The notes under the pieces were generated by a model. The model searched no databases. It was not told the origin of the DNA and was given only the letters and a program-made list of their open reading frames with translations. Below are positions 26,199 to 35,959 of a DNA stretch of 64,000 bases, one piece after another. The position numbers and the translations under genes are program-made. The first letter of the stretch is position 1, and the number at the start of each line of letters is the position of its first letter. This DNA comes from Streptomyces sp. SID12488 (GTDB lineage: Bacteria > Actinomycetota > Actinomycetes > Streptomycetales > Streptomycetaceae). The DNA lies in the NCBI RefSeq assembly GCF_010548275.1, contig NZ_JAAGLT010000004.1, forward strand, positions 310,001-374,000. The letters run 5' to 3'.

Positions 26199-29100
26199 CT
26201 ACATGACCGCCTTGTAGCCCTGCCAGCCCGTCGCGATCCGCGTACGGGCGCCGAACACTCCCTTTCCGTTGCCGTTGGTGCGCCATAGGTTCCCGGCGGT
26301 GTCCCGGGACACGAGGTCCGCGCGGCCGTCGCCGGTGAAGTCACCCACGCCTACAACCGAGTTGTAGGAGGCGCCCCAGCTGACGGCGATCTTCACCCGC
26401 GCCTTGAAGGAGCCGGTGCCGGTCCCGTCGAACCGCCACAGCACGTTGGACCTGTCCTGGGCGACGAGGTCACCGCGGCCGTCGCCGTTCAGGTCTCCGG
26501 CGCCGACGATCTTCTTGTAGCCGGTCCAGCGTGAGCCGACCTTCGTCCGGGCGGAGAGCTTGCCGGTGCTGGTGCCCTTGAAGAGGAAGACGTCCCCGGT
26601 CGAGGCCTGACGGGCGATCAGGTCCGGCCGCCGGTCGCCGTCGACGTCACCGGGCGAGGTCAGCACGTCGTACCGGTTCCAGCCGGTGCCGAGTGCGGTG
26701 TACGGCGTCGAGGGCGTCGCCACCTTGCCGCAGGCCGGACGGTACGCGCGCAGGGTGCCGTCGCCCGACCGGACCAGGACGTCGTTGCAGCGGTCGCCGC
26801 TCAGATCGCCGTACGGCACGAACCTCGAGGTGACCGGCCAGCCCGCACCGGTGACCTTGGCACCCAGGGTGCCGGTGCCGCGCTGAACGGTGAGCGTGCC
26901 GTTCGAGGAGAGGGTGAGGAGGTCGCCGACGCCGTCGCCGCCCGCGTAGTCGCGCGGGGCCGCCGAACCGGACGTCACTTTGGTGGTGCCGGAGAGGGTG
27001 AGGGCGGCGCCCTGACCGTCGGCCGGCTTCGCGGTGAGCGTCCAGGTGTAGGTGCCGTTGGTGACGAGGCGGCCCGCGGTGTCCTTGCCGTCCCAGGCGG
27101 CCTTCAGCAGACCGCGCGCGGAGGCGCCGGCCAGGGTGCGGACGGTGGCGCCGGACGCCTTGTCCCGGACGGTGACCTGCCAGCCGGCGGCGGGCTTGGA
27201 CAGCCACCAACTGCCGGACCAGCCTGCGGAGTTGGCAGTCAGGGTCGAGTCGATGGCGGTCAACGCGGAGGCGGGAACGCCGGTCGGCACGATGTGGACG
27301 CGCTGCTCGTCGTCGGCGTGGGCGACGGGGCCGCCGAAGCGGTCGACGGTCCAGCTGGTGCGTCGACTCCTGATTCCGTCTTCGTACCGGCCGAGTTCCC
27401 TCCAATCGACGAGCTTGCGGCTGGGCAGGTCGTCGTAGGACCCGCTGGACGGCAGTCCGCCGTGCAGGTCGACGAGGGTCAGGCCGCTTTCCGAGTAGGT
27501 GCCGTAGATGTACTGGACGAGGTAGCCGTCGCCCAGGAGGACCTCGCCCACCGGGGCGGTCGAGGTGCGCTTGGTCGTGCGGTCGTAGACGCCCGCTTCC
27601 TTGAAGTTGCCTTCTGGTTCGTCCAGGCACTGCCAGTAAACCCAGCGGCCCACGGCCTGAAGCTCGTACGGGGTGCAGCCGTTGGTCGTGGTGAAGGACT
27701 CCATGGCGGTACCGGAGGGCAGCCGGGTCGCCGTGACCTTTCCTCCGGTGGCGGCGCCGCTCCACAGGGTGTTGCCCCAGACGGCGGCGGCGACCCGCTT
27801 GCGCTTCTGGAGGACCTTCCCGGCCGCACCGGCGGAGAACTCGCCGATGTACTGGTTCGAGGCGTAGGCATTTTCGACGATCGCGTACCGCCCGGAGAGA
27901 TCCGTCAGTTCCGGGGAGTCGTCGTTCGTGTCGATGGTGGGGCCCCAGTTGGGGGAGCCGTTGGCGTACAGCATGGTCAGGCCGGTCACGGTGTCACGTT
28001 CGCGCCCGTGGTGGCCGGTGCCGTCGGCGAACATCGGGATGCAGCGGGGCGTGTTGTCGTTTACGCCGCAGTTGCCGTCCCATGCGTCGACCAGACCGTC
28101 CACGGTGCTTCTGGTGACGCTCGGGGCGGCGCCTCCGGCAGGCGTGGTGAGCCAGGTGCTGCGGTACGCGCCGATGGCTCTGTCCGGCTCGTACAGCGTG
28201 CTGTTGTCGGCCGTGCTGAGAATGCCGCTGCCGAGGGCGAGGCCGTGGATCTGGGCCGGCACCGGCTGGACGGCGGTCATCCGGGTGCGGGCGACGGTGC
28301 CGTCGGCGGCAGGCGTGATCCGGTACACATTCCAGTCGAGGTCGCCCCGCTCGAGGTACCGCTCGGCGCCCGCCACGAGGACGGAGCCGTCGGGCGTCTG
28401 GACCAGCTGGCTTGTGGCCGGGTCCATGACCTTGGTCGTGTCCGTGCCCGTGCTGCCCGGGGTGAAGGCCCAGAGGGGCCGGCCCCGGGGCACGTACTCG
28501 TGCTCGGGTTCCGTCAACTGCGACTCGATGCCGAGCAGCGCGTCGCCGACGATGCCGAACGAGGGATAGGAGCTGAGGGAGCCCGTGTCGAGGGTGCGGG
28601 GCGGTGCTGACAGATCGGCGCGGTCGAAGACGTCCGCCTTGCCGCTTCCGGCGCGCAGTCGCACCACCGAGTCGGCGCCCAGCAGGAAGCCGGTCACCTC
28701 CCGGCCCTCGTCGGAGGCGTCGACCCGGTCGGGTAGAGCGCTGTAGACGCCGGTAGCGAGGTCGACGGTGCCCCAGTGATCCGAGCGGTCCGCACCGCTC
28801 TTGTAGTGGACGAGGACCGACGTCGCGTCACCGTCCTGGACGTCGATGCCGCCCGCACCCTCCGGAAGCCCGGTCATCGGTGTATCCGTGACTCCACCCT
28901 CGTCCCGGGGCCGCAGCAAGTGGTACGTGAGGTCGTCGAAGCCTCTGCTACGAGTGAGGACGGTACTGCCGAAGGTGCCCAGGTACGAGTGTCCCGCGGA
29001 CATCGGCACCACGGCTGCACTCCCCGAGGAGCCGTCCCCCTGGATCAGGGTGACCTGATCGTCCGCATCCGAGTACAGCGCGACGGTGTCGGAACCGTCC

Positions 29101-29471
29101 CCGTACCACCCGGGGTCGGACGGGGGCAGATACGAGAAGTAATAGCCATAGAGGTACCGGATGGCCTGGGGCAGCCGTTCCTCCAGTCCGGTGGTGGCAC
29201 CGGTGGCGTACGACGTCCACAGCAGTCGGTCGTCGCCCTCCTGTACCCAGAGGAAGCCGCTGGCACCGGCGTTGAGGATCCGGGTGTACGTGGGGATGGC
29301 ACGCTGGGCGGCCGGCAGGACGAGTTCTCCGGCCGCGGCGACGGCCGAGGGCGCTGCGGGGACCGCCGACGCCGGCACGGAGCTCAGCGCCAGGCCGAGG
29401 CTCAGCGCCGCGGCCACGGCTGCGGTGGTCGTACGGACAGGTCTGTGCCGGCGTCGGCCGGTTCGGGCCAC
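26199..29471 (-). CDS. large secreted VCBS/FG-GAP repeat protein
   Basis: 1090 aa from the GTG at 29471, which follows GGAGGAAC; the upstream extension has no signal sequence. A Sec signal ends near VPASAVPAAP. Residues ~60-760 read as a beta-propeller-like surface domain with repeated Trp/Asp patterns. A FlgD-like Ig domain follows (WDGKDTAGRLVTNGTYTWTL), and the last ~250 residues hold FG-GAP/VCBS units (GDLSGDRCNDVLVR, GDVDGDRRPDLIAR, GDLNGDGRGDLVAQ, GDFTGDGRADLVSR), which bind calcium. Role unknown; adhesion or ligand binding is likely. Monocistronic. Confidence 0.8.
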   Translation of the reverse strand: MARTGRRRHRPVRTTTAAVAAALSLGLALSSVPASAVPAAPSAVAAAGELVLPAAQRAIPTYTRILNAGASGFLWVQEGDDRLLWTSYATGATTGLEERLPQAIRYLYGYYFSYLPPSDPGWYGDGSDTVALYSDADDQVTLIQGDGSSGSAAVVPMSAGHSYLGTFGSTVLTRSRGFDDLTYHLLRPRDEGGVTDTPMTGLPEGAGGIDVQDGDATSVLVHYKSGADRSDHWGTVDLATGVYSALPDRVDASDEGREVTGFLLGADSVVRLRAGSGKADVFDRADLSAPPRTLDTGSLSSYPSFGIVGDALLGIESQLTEPEHEYVPRGRPLWAFTPGSTGTDTTKVMDPATSQLVQTPDGSVLVAGAERYLERGDLDWNVYRITPAADGTVARTRMTAVQPVPAQIHGLALGSGILSTADNSTLYEPDRAIGAYRSTWLTTPAGGAAPSVTRSTVDGLVDAWDGNCGVNDNTPRCIPMFADGTGHHGRERDTVTGLTMLYANGSPNWGPTIDTNDDSPELTDLSGRYAIVENAYASNQYIGEFSAGAAGKVLQKRKRVAAAVWGNTLWSGAATGGKVTATRLPSGTAMESFTTTNGCTPYELQAVGRWVYWQCLDEPEGNFKEAGVYDRTTKRTSTAPVGEVLLGDGYLVQYIYGTYSESGLTLVDLHGGLPSSGSYDDLPSRKLVDWRELGRYEDGIRSRRTSWTVDRFGGPVAHADDEQRVHIVPTGVPASALTAIDSTLTANSAGWSGSWWLSKPAAGWQVTVRDKASGATVRTLAGASARGLLKAAWDGKDTAGRLVTNGTYTWTLTAKPADGQGAALTLSGTTKVTSGSAAPRDYAGGDGVGDLLTLSSNGTLTVQRGTGTLGAKVTGAGWPVTSRFVPYGDLSGDRCNDVLVRSGDGTLRAYRPACGKVATPSTPYTALGTGWNRYDVLTSPGDVDGDRRPDLIARQASTGDVFLFKGTSTGKLSARTKVGSRWTGYKKIVGAGDLNGDGRGDLVAQDRSNVLWRFDGTGTGSFKARVKIAVSWGASYNSVVGVGDFTGDGRADLVSRDTAGNLWRTNGNGKGVFGARTRIATGWQGYKAVM

Positions 29472-29835
29472 CGTTCCTCCAGGGAAGGCAAGAAGAGGGC
29501 ATGGCAGGAACGGACGTACACCAGCGCTCCGACCTCTTGCTTGGCCCCCCGGCCGTCCCCCATGCGCGCGTGCGACCGAGAGTAACAGCATGCCCATGAC
29601 CAGCAGCGACCGTATTTCCCGGGCGGGGCCTCTGATCCGACTCTGATGAATCCCCCAGGAAACTCTGGGCCGTCCTCTGATCGCGCAGTGATCAACCGAG
29701 CCGGACCATCGAAACGTTGTCCAATGAGCCCTTCCGGTCACTTTGGGCAACACGGCCCCGCCCCTCCGTTCCCCGGACGGCGTTGACAACCGCCCTCGCA
29801 TCCCTCCATCATCATTCCACTAATCAAGTAGTGGA
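29472..29835. promoter_or_regulatory. divergent promoter region with operator at 29813-29838
   Basis: No gene in these 364 bp. On the right, TTGACA (29783-29788) is a -35 candidate for the GntR operon. CATTCCACTA (29813-29822) and TAGTGGAATG (29829-29838) form a perfect 10-bp inverted repeat overlapping the -10/start region and the ATG at 29836. This is a strong candidate autoregulatory operator of the YtrA-type repressor. Confidence 0.7.
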
Positions 29836-30303
29836 ATGGTGGTGGTGATCGTGGAGTACCGCATCGACAGGCGGAGCGGGGTCCCCGCCTTCCAGCAGAT
29901 CGTGCAGCAGACCAAGCAGGCCCTGCGGCTGGGCGTACTGGTGCCGGGTGACCGGCTGCCCACCGCCAAGGAGGTCGCCGCGACCAGCACGGTCAACCCG
30001 AACACCACCCTCAAGGCGTACCGCGAGCTGGAGCGCGAGGGCCTGGTCGAACCGCGACCGGGCCAGGGCACCTTCGTACGCCGCACGCTTGGCCGCCCCG
30101 AGACGGGCACCGACTCGCCGCTGTACGCGGAGCTGGTGGCGTGGATGTCGAAGGCGGCCGGGGCCGGTCTGGAGCAGGAGGACGTGGCCGCACTGGTCGC
30201 GTCGGCGATGGAGAAGCAGTACGCCGCCGGGAACGTGGCGGCAACGGGGGCCACGACTACGGGGTCCACGGGGGCCACGACAACTAGGAGTACAGGTGAG
30301 TGA
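29836..30303 (+). CDS. GntR-family (YtrA type) repressor
   Basis: 155-aa regulator: winged-helix domain with IDRRSGVPAFQQIVQQTKQ, RLPTAKEVAATSTVNPNTTL and EREGLVEPRPGQGTFV. Only a short effector/dimer helix follows, the layout of the YtrA subfamily, which usually governs an adjacent ABC exporter. The ATG at 29836 lies inside the operator palindrome; GTG at 29851 is an alternative. The C-terminus is a Thr/Gly-rich tail. It overlaps the ABC gene by 8 bp. Confidence 0.85.
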   Translation: MVVVIVEYRIDRRSGVPAFQQIVQQTKQALRLGVLVPGDRLPTAKEVAATSTVNPNTTLKAYRELEREGLVEPRPGQGTFVRRTLGRPETGTDSPLYAELVAWMSKAAGAGLEQEDVAALVASAMEKQYAAGNVAATGATTTGSTGATTTRSTGE

Positions 30304-31240
30304 AGGTATGTACGCGGGGGAACCGGCGATCGAGGCGTACGGGCTGGGCATGCGCTACCGGCGGGGCTGGGCGTTGCGGGACTGCTCCTTCCGGCTTCCG
30401 GCGGGCCGGATCTGCGGGCTGGTGGGACCCAACGGGGCGGGCAAGACCACGCTGTTGAGTATCGCGGCCCATGTCCTGGAGCCGACGAACGGCTCGATCA
30501 GCCTGTTCGGTGAGGCTCCGGGCTCGGTGGAGTCCGGCCGGCGCACCGCCTTCCTCGCCCAGGAGAAGCCCCTGTTCCGCCGCTTCACCGTGGCGGAGAC
30601 CCTGCGCCTGGGCCGGGAGCTGAACCCCGGCTGGGACCAGCGCGCCGCCGAGGACATCATCCGCGCGGGCAACGTGCCCTTCGAGGCGAAGATCAGCACC
30701 CTCTCCGGCGGTCAGCGCACCCGCGTCGCCATCGCCCTCGCCTTCGGCAAGCGCCCCGACCTGCTGATGCTCGACGAGCCGATGTCGGACCTCGACCCGG
30801 TCGTGCGCCACGAGATCATGGGCACCCTCCTCGCCGAGGCCGCCGAGCGCGGCACCACCGTGCTGATGTCCACCCACGTCCTCGCCGAACTGGAGAACGT
30901 GTGCGACTACCTCGTCGTCGTCTCCGGCGGCGGAGTGCGCCTCGCCGGTGACGTGGACGAGCTGATGTCCGTGCACACCCTGGTCACGGGCGCCCATGAG
31001 GGTGACGGCATGCCCCCCGCCCTCGGGCACCACACCCTCGTCGAGTCCCGGACCAGCGGACGGCAGTTCACCGCGCTCATCCGCCCCGAGGGCCCGGTCA
31101 CCGGCCCCTGGGACGTGAACGCCCCGAACATGGAGGAACTCCTGCTCGCCTATCTCCGCTCCCCCGACGCACCACCGCTGATCACCCCCACCGCCCAGGT
31201 CCACGGCCAGGGGTTCGGCACCGGGGCGGTGGCGGCATGA
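30296..31240 (+). CDS. ABC transporter ATP-binding protein
   Basis: 314-aa ATPase. The GTG at 30296 follows AGGAG and lies within the end of the GntR gene. Walker A GPNGAGKTT, Q-loop AQEKPLFRRF, signature LSGGQRTR, Walker B LLMLDEPMSDLDP and switch His STHV are intact. The C-terminal ~80 residues are family-specific. It pairs with the integral membrane protein that follows, most likely as an exporter for lipids, peptides or antibiotics of unknown identity. Confidence 0.88.
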   Translation: MSEGMYAGEPAIEAYGLGMRYRRGWALRDCSFRLPAGRICGLVGPNGAGKTTLLSIAAHVLEPTNGSISLFGEAPGSVESGRRTAFLAQEKPLFRRFTVAETLRLGRELNPGWDQRAAEDIIRAGNVPFEAKISTLSGGQRTRVAIALAFGKRPDLLMLDEPMSDLDPVVRHEIMGTLLAEAAERGTTVLMSTHVLAELENVCDYLVVVSGGGVRLAGDVDELMSVHTLVTGAHEGDGMPPALGHHTLVESRTSGRQFTALIRPEGPVTGPWDVNAPNMEELLLAYLRSPDAPPLITPTAQVHGQGFGTGAVAA

Positions 31241-32295
31241 GCACCTTCACCCGCAGCTCGACCAGCACTTCGACCAGCACCTCGACCGACGGCAAGAACG
31301 GGACCATGAACGGGACCACCACGGAGGCACCCACCCGGCGCCCCCACCTCAGCGGAATGACCTGGCTGGTCTGGCGCCAGCACCGGGCCGCGTTCTGGAC
31401 GATCCTCGCCGCCACCGCGCTCTCCGTGGCCTGGATCGTCTACCAGCGCGGCCAGCTGGTCGACTTCCTCGACGGCTACGGCTATCCCGGCAAGAGCCTC
31501 GACGAGGCGGGCGGCAAGCTCCAGCAGTACATCGACGCGTTCTCGCTCGTCTCCTTCGGTCTCCAGGGGATACCCATCCTGCTCGGTGTCTTCCTCGGCG
31601 CCCCGCTCATCGCGGGCGACCTGGAGAACGGCACGGCCAAGCTGGTCGCCGCCCAGTCGATGAGCCGGACCCGCTGGCTCGTCACGAAGCTGGCGCTGGC
31701 CGGACTGGTGGTCGTGGTGAGCACGGGCGTGCTGTCGGCGGTGTTCGACTGGTGGTGGAACCCCGTCAAGTCCGAGATCACGGTCATGGACTGGACCTCG
31801 GGAGAGGCGTTCAACACGACGGGCCCGGTGCCTGTCGCTCTCACCCTCTTCTCTGTCTTCGGTGGGGTGGCGGTCGGTGTGGTGCTGCGGCGCACGCTGA
31901 TGGCCATGGTGGTCACTTTCGGCTTCACCGTCGTCCTCCAGATCGTCTGGGGCTACTTCCAGATGTCGCTCGGCAACGTGATCACGGTCACGACGAACAA
32001 GGGTGTTATGGAGGAGAGCGCGTTTCCGTCGATGCCCAAGGGCGCGTACCAGATCGACGACTCGTATCTCACCAGCAGCGGGGATCTCGTGGGGTGGAGC
32101 ACCTGTTCGGGGTCGGGGACGGACGCGGCACGGCAGGCGTGCCTGGACAAGGCTGGTGTCGTGGGCTTTTCGGTGGACTACCTCCCGATGTCGCAGATGA
32201 ACGCCATGCAGTGGTTCGGAGCGTCGATTCTGTTCGCCCTGACCGCCGGTGTCGTGGCGTTCCTCTTCTTCTGGGGCCGTAAGCGACTCGTCTGA
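31237..32295 (+). CDS. ABC transporter permease (ABC-2 type)
   Basis: 352-aa membrane protein. A Ser/Thr-rich N-terminal tail of ~40 residues precedes a first helix (TILAATALSVAWIVY). Further helices lie near residues 105-130, 145-170, 195-245 and 325-347, with a large loop (~250-320) outside. The start overlaps the ATPase stop by 4 bp (ATGA). Transport substrate unknown; regulated with the GntR gene. Confidence 0.83.
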   Translation: MSTFTRSSTSTSTSTSTDGKNGTMNGTTTEAPTRRPHLSGMTWLVWRQHRAAFWTILAATALSVAWIVYQRGQLVDFLDGYGYPGKSLDEAGGKLQQYIDAFSLVSFGLQGIPILLGVFLGAPLIAGDLENGTAKLVAAQSMSRTRWLVTKLALAGLVVVVSTGVLSAVFDWWWNPVKSEITVMDWTSGEAFNTTGPVPVALTLFSVFGGVAVGVVLRRTLMAMVVTFGFTVVLQIVWGYFQMSLGNVITVTTNKGVMEESAFPSMPKGAYQIDDSYLTSSGDLVGWSTCSGSGTDAARQACLDKAGVVGFSVDYLPMSQMNAMQWFGASILFALTAGVVAFLFFWGRKRLV

Positions 32296-32307
32296 GTCCC
32301 GCCCTCC

Positions 32308-32328
32308 GCGCCCCTTTTGGAGGGGCGC
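32308..32328 (+). terminator. hairpin terminator of the GntR-ABC operon
   Basis: GCGCCCC-TTTTGGA-GGGGCGC, 13 bp after the permease stop. Confidence 0.75.
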
Positions 32329-32407
32329 CTCTTCCCACCCTTTGATTCCTTGTCCCGTCGGACGGGCTGCTTTGCCGTGCCCGGAAGTCCGGGGAGAAAG
32401 GCATGTC

Positions 32408-35400
32408 TTGAATCACCGAAAGAGGCGAGCGCGTGAGGCTTCGGCACTCACCCTCCTCACCGCCGCCGCTCTTACCGCGGCCCTGCTCAGCGCCCCGGAA
32501 TCCGGGGCCGCACAGTCCGCCGACGGTACGGCGGGGATGGCTCGCACCCTCGCCAAGGCCAGGACCGTCACCCTCGTCACCGGCGACCGGGTCACCCTGG
32601 ACGCCACCGGACAGGTCACCGGCGTGCGGCCAGGCAAGGGCAGGGAAGGTACGGCCTTCCGAATAGCGCGGGACGGCGACCGCACCTACGTCGTGCCGCG
32701 TGACGCCGAGCGGCTCCTCGCGAACGGCACCGCCGACCGGCGGCTGTTCGACGTGACGCAGCTGGTCAAGTGGGGTTACGACGACGCGGCCCGCCCCGAC
32801 CTCCCGCTGATCGTGACGTACGCCAAGGGCCGCACCCTCGCGCCGAGCGCGCTGTCCGCCGCCGGTGCCCGGGTGAGCCGGGACCTGCCGAGCGTCAACG
32901 GGGACGCGCTGAAGGCCCGTAAGTCGGAGGGCGCCGAGCTGTGGGAGACGCTCACCGGGAGCGGGGGGACGGCGCGGGCGAGATCGGCCGCCGCCGACCG
33001 GGTCGAGAAGATCTGGCTCGACGGGAAGGTCGAGGCGGCCCTCGACCGGAGCACCGCGCAGATCGGCGCTCCCGAGGCCTGGGCGGCCGGGTACGACGGC
33101 AAGGGCGTCAAGGTCGCCGTGCTGGACACCGGGGTCGACGACACGCATCCGGATCTGAAGGGCCGTGTCGACGAGGCGAAGAACTTCTCCGAGGCGGCGG
33201 ACACCGTCGACCGGGTGGGCCACGGCACGCATGTGGCGTCGACGGTCGCGGGCTCGGGCGCGCACTCCGGGGGGAAGTACAAGGGGGTCGCGCCGGGCGC
33301 CCGGCTGATCAGCGGCAAGGTGCTCGACGACAGCGGCGACGGCGAGGAGTCCGGGGTCATCGCGGGTGCGCAGTGGGCCGTCGCGCAGGGTGCCAAGGTG
33401 ATCAACCTCAGTCTGGGCGGCCCCGACAGCCCCGGTGACGACCCCGTCGAGCAGGCGGTGAACGAGCTGTCCGCCTCCTCCGGCGCCCTCTTCGTGATCG
33501 CCGCCGGCAACGAAGGCCCGGCCGCCGGCACCGTCGGATCGCCGGGCAGCGCCGCCGCCGCGCTCACCGTGGGCGCGGTGGACCGCACCGACGCGATGGC
33601 CGACTTCTCCAGCCGCGGCCCGACGGCGGACGGTTCCCTCAAGCCCGACCTGACCGCCCCCGGCGTCGACATCGTCGCCGCGAAGGCCGCCGAGGGCGCG
33701 GAGGGCGACCCGGCCGCCGACGGCTACGTCTCGATGAGCGGTACGTCGATGGCGACCCCGCATGTCGCGGGCGCCGCCGCGATCCTGGCCCAGCGCCACC
33801 CCGACTGGACCGGTGAGCGCCTCAAGGCCGCGCTCACCGCATCCGCCAAACCGACCGCCGGTGTCTCGGCGTTCGCGCAGGGCACGGGCCGTACGGACAT
33901 CGTCCGCGCCCTCGACCAGCAGCTCACCACCACCCCGGCCACCGTCGGTTTCCCCGCCCAGCAGTGGCCGCACACCGACGACCAGCCGGCCACGAAGACG
34001 GTCACCTACCGCAATGACGGCGACCGCCCCCTCACCCTCGACCTGACCACCGAGGCGTACGGCGAGGACGGAAAGCCCGCCGCCGAGGGCATGTTCGAGG
34101 TCTCGCCCAAGCAACTCACCGTCCCGGCGGGCAGCACGGCGACCGCCCAGGTCACGGCCGACTCCAGCGCGGGCACGGCCGACGGCTCCTTCGGCGGCGC
34201 GCTCACCGCGACGGACGGCGCGGGTACGACCGTACGGACCGGCATCGGCGTACACCGCGAGGTCGAGTCGTACGACCTGACCGTCCGGCACCTCGACCTG
34301 AAGGGCAAGCCCGCCGCCCGCTCCGAGACGGGTGTGCAGGGCCTGGACAACCAGATCTGGCAGGACTACTCCGACGACACGGACGGCGAGTTCACGATCC
34401 GGCTCCCCAAGGGCCGGTACAGCCTCGAAGGCCGGATCGACACGGGCGCGACCCCGGACGCCCGTTCCGGGGAGCTGGCCCTTCTCCTCAACCCGAAGTT
34501 CTCGCTCAGCCGTGACACCACCCTCGTCATGGACGCCCGCAAGGCCAAGCCGATCCGGATCACCGTGCCGGACAGCAGGGCGAAGCACACCGACGGCACC
34601 TTCAACTACGGGTTCGACATCGCCGGGAACCAGAGCATCTCGACGTACATGGGCAGCTTCGGCAACCTGCGCGTCGGGCAGTTCGGCGCCCGGCTGCCGG
34701 CGGGCGAGGCGTTCGCGCAGTACAACGGCACCTGGAAGCACGGCAGTACGAGCTACCGGCCGGTCTGGAACCGTACCGGCGATCTGTCGGGCTTCACCGC
34801 GAACCTGAAGCGCGGGCAGTTCGCCAAGATCACGATTCCTGTCGGTACGCCCGTCAAGGGCAAGTCGGCGGCGCTCACCGCCGCGCCGCTGACGCCGGGC
34901 GGCTCGTGGTTCGCCTTCTACCAGGGGACGCGCTCCCTGCCGGGCGGCTTCACCGACTACGTCCTGCCGGGCGTGAAGTGGCGGTACGCCGTCTCGCAGG
35001 AGGGCGGCAAGGACGCGGACGGCGAACCGGTGTGGGACGGCGGTCAGTGGACCCCGAAGCCCCGCTCCTACACCGCGGGGAAGGAGTACACCGAGCGCTT
35101 CAACACCGGCGTCTTCGGCCCGCACCTCACCGGCCCGCTGACCGACGGCGAGGACCGCCCCGGCGCGGTCCGTATGGGCGACACCTTCCTCGCCTACCTC
35201 CCCCTGTTCTCCGACGGCGCCGGTCACGTCGGCGACTCCCGCTACAGCAGGGCCAGGAGCACCCTGTACGCGGACGGCGGCACACGAGTCTTCGCCATTG
35301 ACGAGCCCTTGAACGGCGTCTCATACGAACTCCCCGCCGGCAAGCGCACGTTCCGTCTCACCACGGACGTCTCACGCCCCACCACGCTGTCCTCGGTGAG

Positions 35401-35770
35401 CACCCGGGTCACCGCCGAGTGGACCTTCACCTCCGCGCACGTCACCGGTGTCGGGCAGCGGCTGCCCCTGTCGGTGGTCCGCTTCACACCCCGACTGAGC
35501 TCGGCCACCACGGCCAAGGCGGGTACGCGCTTCTCGGTCCCGTTCACGGTCGAGGGCGCCGCCACCGCGCGCACCGCCCGCAAGCTGGCCTTCTCCGTCT
35601 CGTACGACGACGGCCGCACCTGGCACCCGGCGAAGGCGGTCGGCGGCAAGCGCCTCGACCTGAGCCACCCGGCGAAGGCGGGCACGGTCTCCCTGCGCGT
35701 GACCCTCACGGACGCGGCCGGCAACACCCTGAAGCAGACGATCCATCGGGCCTACCGGACCACCAAGTAG
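32408..35770 (+). CDS. secreted subtilisin-family (S8) serine peptidase
   Basis: 1120 aa from a TTG at 32408 with GGAGAAAGG upstream; no in-frame ATG is suitable. A signal peptide (to about ESGAAQSA) is followed by a propeptide (~30-215, TVTLVTGDRVTLDATGQVTG). The S8 catalytic domain has Asp240 (AVLDTGVD), His272 (GHGTHVAS) and Ser447 (SGTSMATPH). About 600 residues of beta-rich C-terminal domains come after, without membrane anchor. Expected role is extracellular protein breakdown. It is paralogous to the gene beginning at 62923; the propeptides and cores align closely. Confidence 0.9.
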   Translation: MNHRKRRAREASALTLLTAAALTAALLSAPESGAAQSADGTAGMARTLAKARTVTLVTGDRVTLDATGQVTGVRPGKGREGTAFRIARDGDRTYVVPRDAERLLANGTADRRLFDVTQLVKWGYDDAARPDLPLIVTYAKGRTLAPSALSAAGARVSRDLPSVNGDALKARKSEGAELWETLTGSGGTARARSAAADRVEKIWLDGKVEAALDRSTAQIGAPEAWAAGYDGKGVKVAVLDTGVDDTHPDLKGRVDEAKNFSEAADTVDRVGHGTHVASTVAGSGAHSGGKYKGVAPGARLISGKVLDDSGDGEESGVIAGAQWAVAQGAKVINLSLGGPDSPGDDPVEQAVNELSASSGALFVIAAGNEGPAAGTVGSPGSAAAALTVGAVDRTDAMADFSSRGPTADGSLKPDLTAPGVDIVAAKAAEGAEGDPAADGYVSMSGTSMATPHVAGAAAILAQRHPDWTGERLKAALTASAKPTAGVSAFAQGTGRTDIVRALDQQLTTTPATVGFPAQQWPHTDDQPATKTVTYRNDGDRPLTLDLTTEAYGEDGKPAAEGMFEVSPKQLTVPAGSTATAQVTADSSAGTADGSFGGALTATDGAGTTVRTGIGVHREVESYDLTVRHLDLKGKPAARSETGVQGLDNQIWQDYSDDTDGEFTIRLPKGRYSLEGRIDTGATPDARSGELALLLNPKFSLSRDTTLVMDARKAKPIRITVPDSRAKHTDGTFNYGFDIAGNQSISTYMGSFGNLRVGQFGARLPAGEAFAQYNGTWKHGSTSYRPVWNRTGDLSGFTANLKRGQFAKITIPVGTPVKGKSAALTAAPLTPGGSWFAFYQGTRSLPGGFTDYVLPGVKWRYAVSQEGGKDADGEPVWDGGQWTPKPRSYTAGKEYTERFNTGVFGPHLTGPLTDGEDRPGAVRMGDTFLAYLPLFSDGAGHVGDSRYSRARSTLYADGGTRVFAIDEPLNGVSYELPAGKRTFRLTTDVSRPTTLSSVSTRVTAEWTFTSAHVTGVGQRLPLSVVRFTPRLSSATTAKAGTRFSVPFTVEGAATARTARKLAFSVSYDDGRTWHPAKAVGGKRLDLSHPAKAGTVSLRVTLTDAAGNTLKQTIHRAYRTTK

Positions 35771-35792
35771 GCGTCTGTACAAGCACGTTGAC

Positions 35793-35832
35793 AGACCGCC
35801 CTGGGTCGGCTTCGGCCGACCCAGGGCGGTCT
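35793..35832 (+). terminator. 18-bp-stem terminator
   Basis: A perfect 18-bp stem (AGACCGCCCTGGGTCGGC and its complement) with a TTCG loop, 22 bp after the peptidase stop. Confidence 0.9.
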
Positions 35833-35959
35833 CGCGCGTGAACTGCCTTTGGTTCTTACCCGATTCATGACGGGATCGGAGCCGGATCGTACAGGTGGGC
35901 CAGCAGCGCGAGTTATGGTCCGACCGGCCAGTTCACCCTTCTCCGCCCAGGAGTTCCCC

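Noticed and set aside
32069..35227. Leftward open frame of over 1000 codons opposite the subtilisin gene
   Set aside because: Perfect antisense shadow of a gene with an intact catalytic triad; no start signal or domain.
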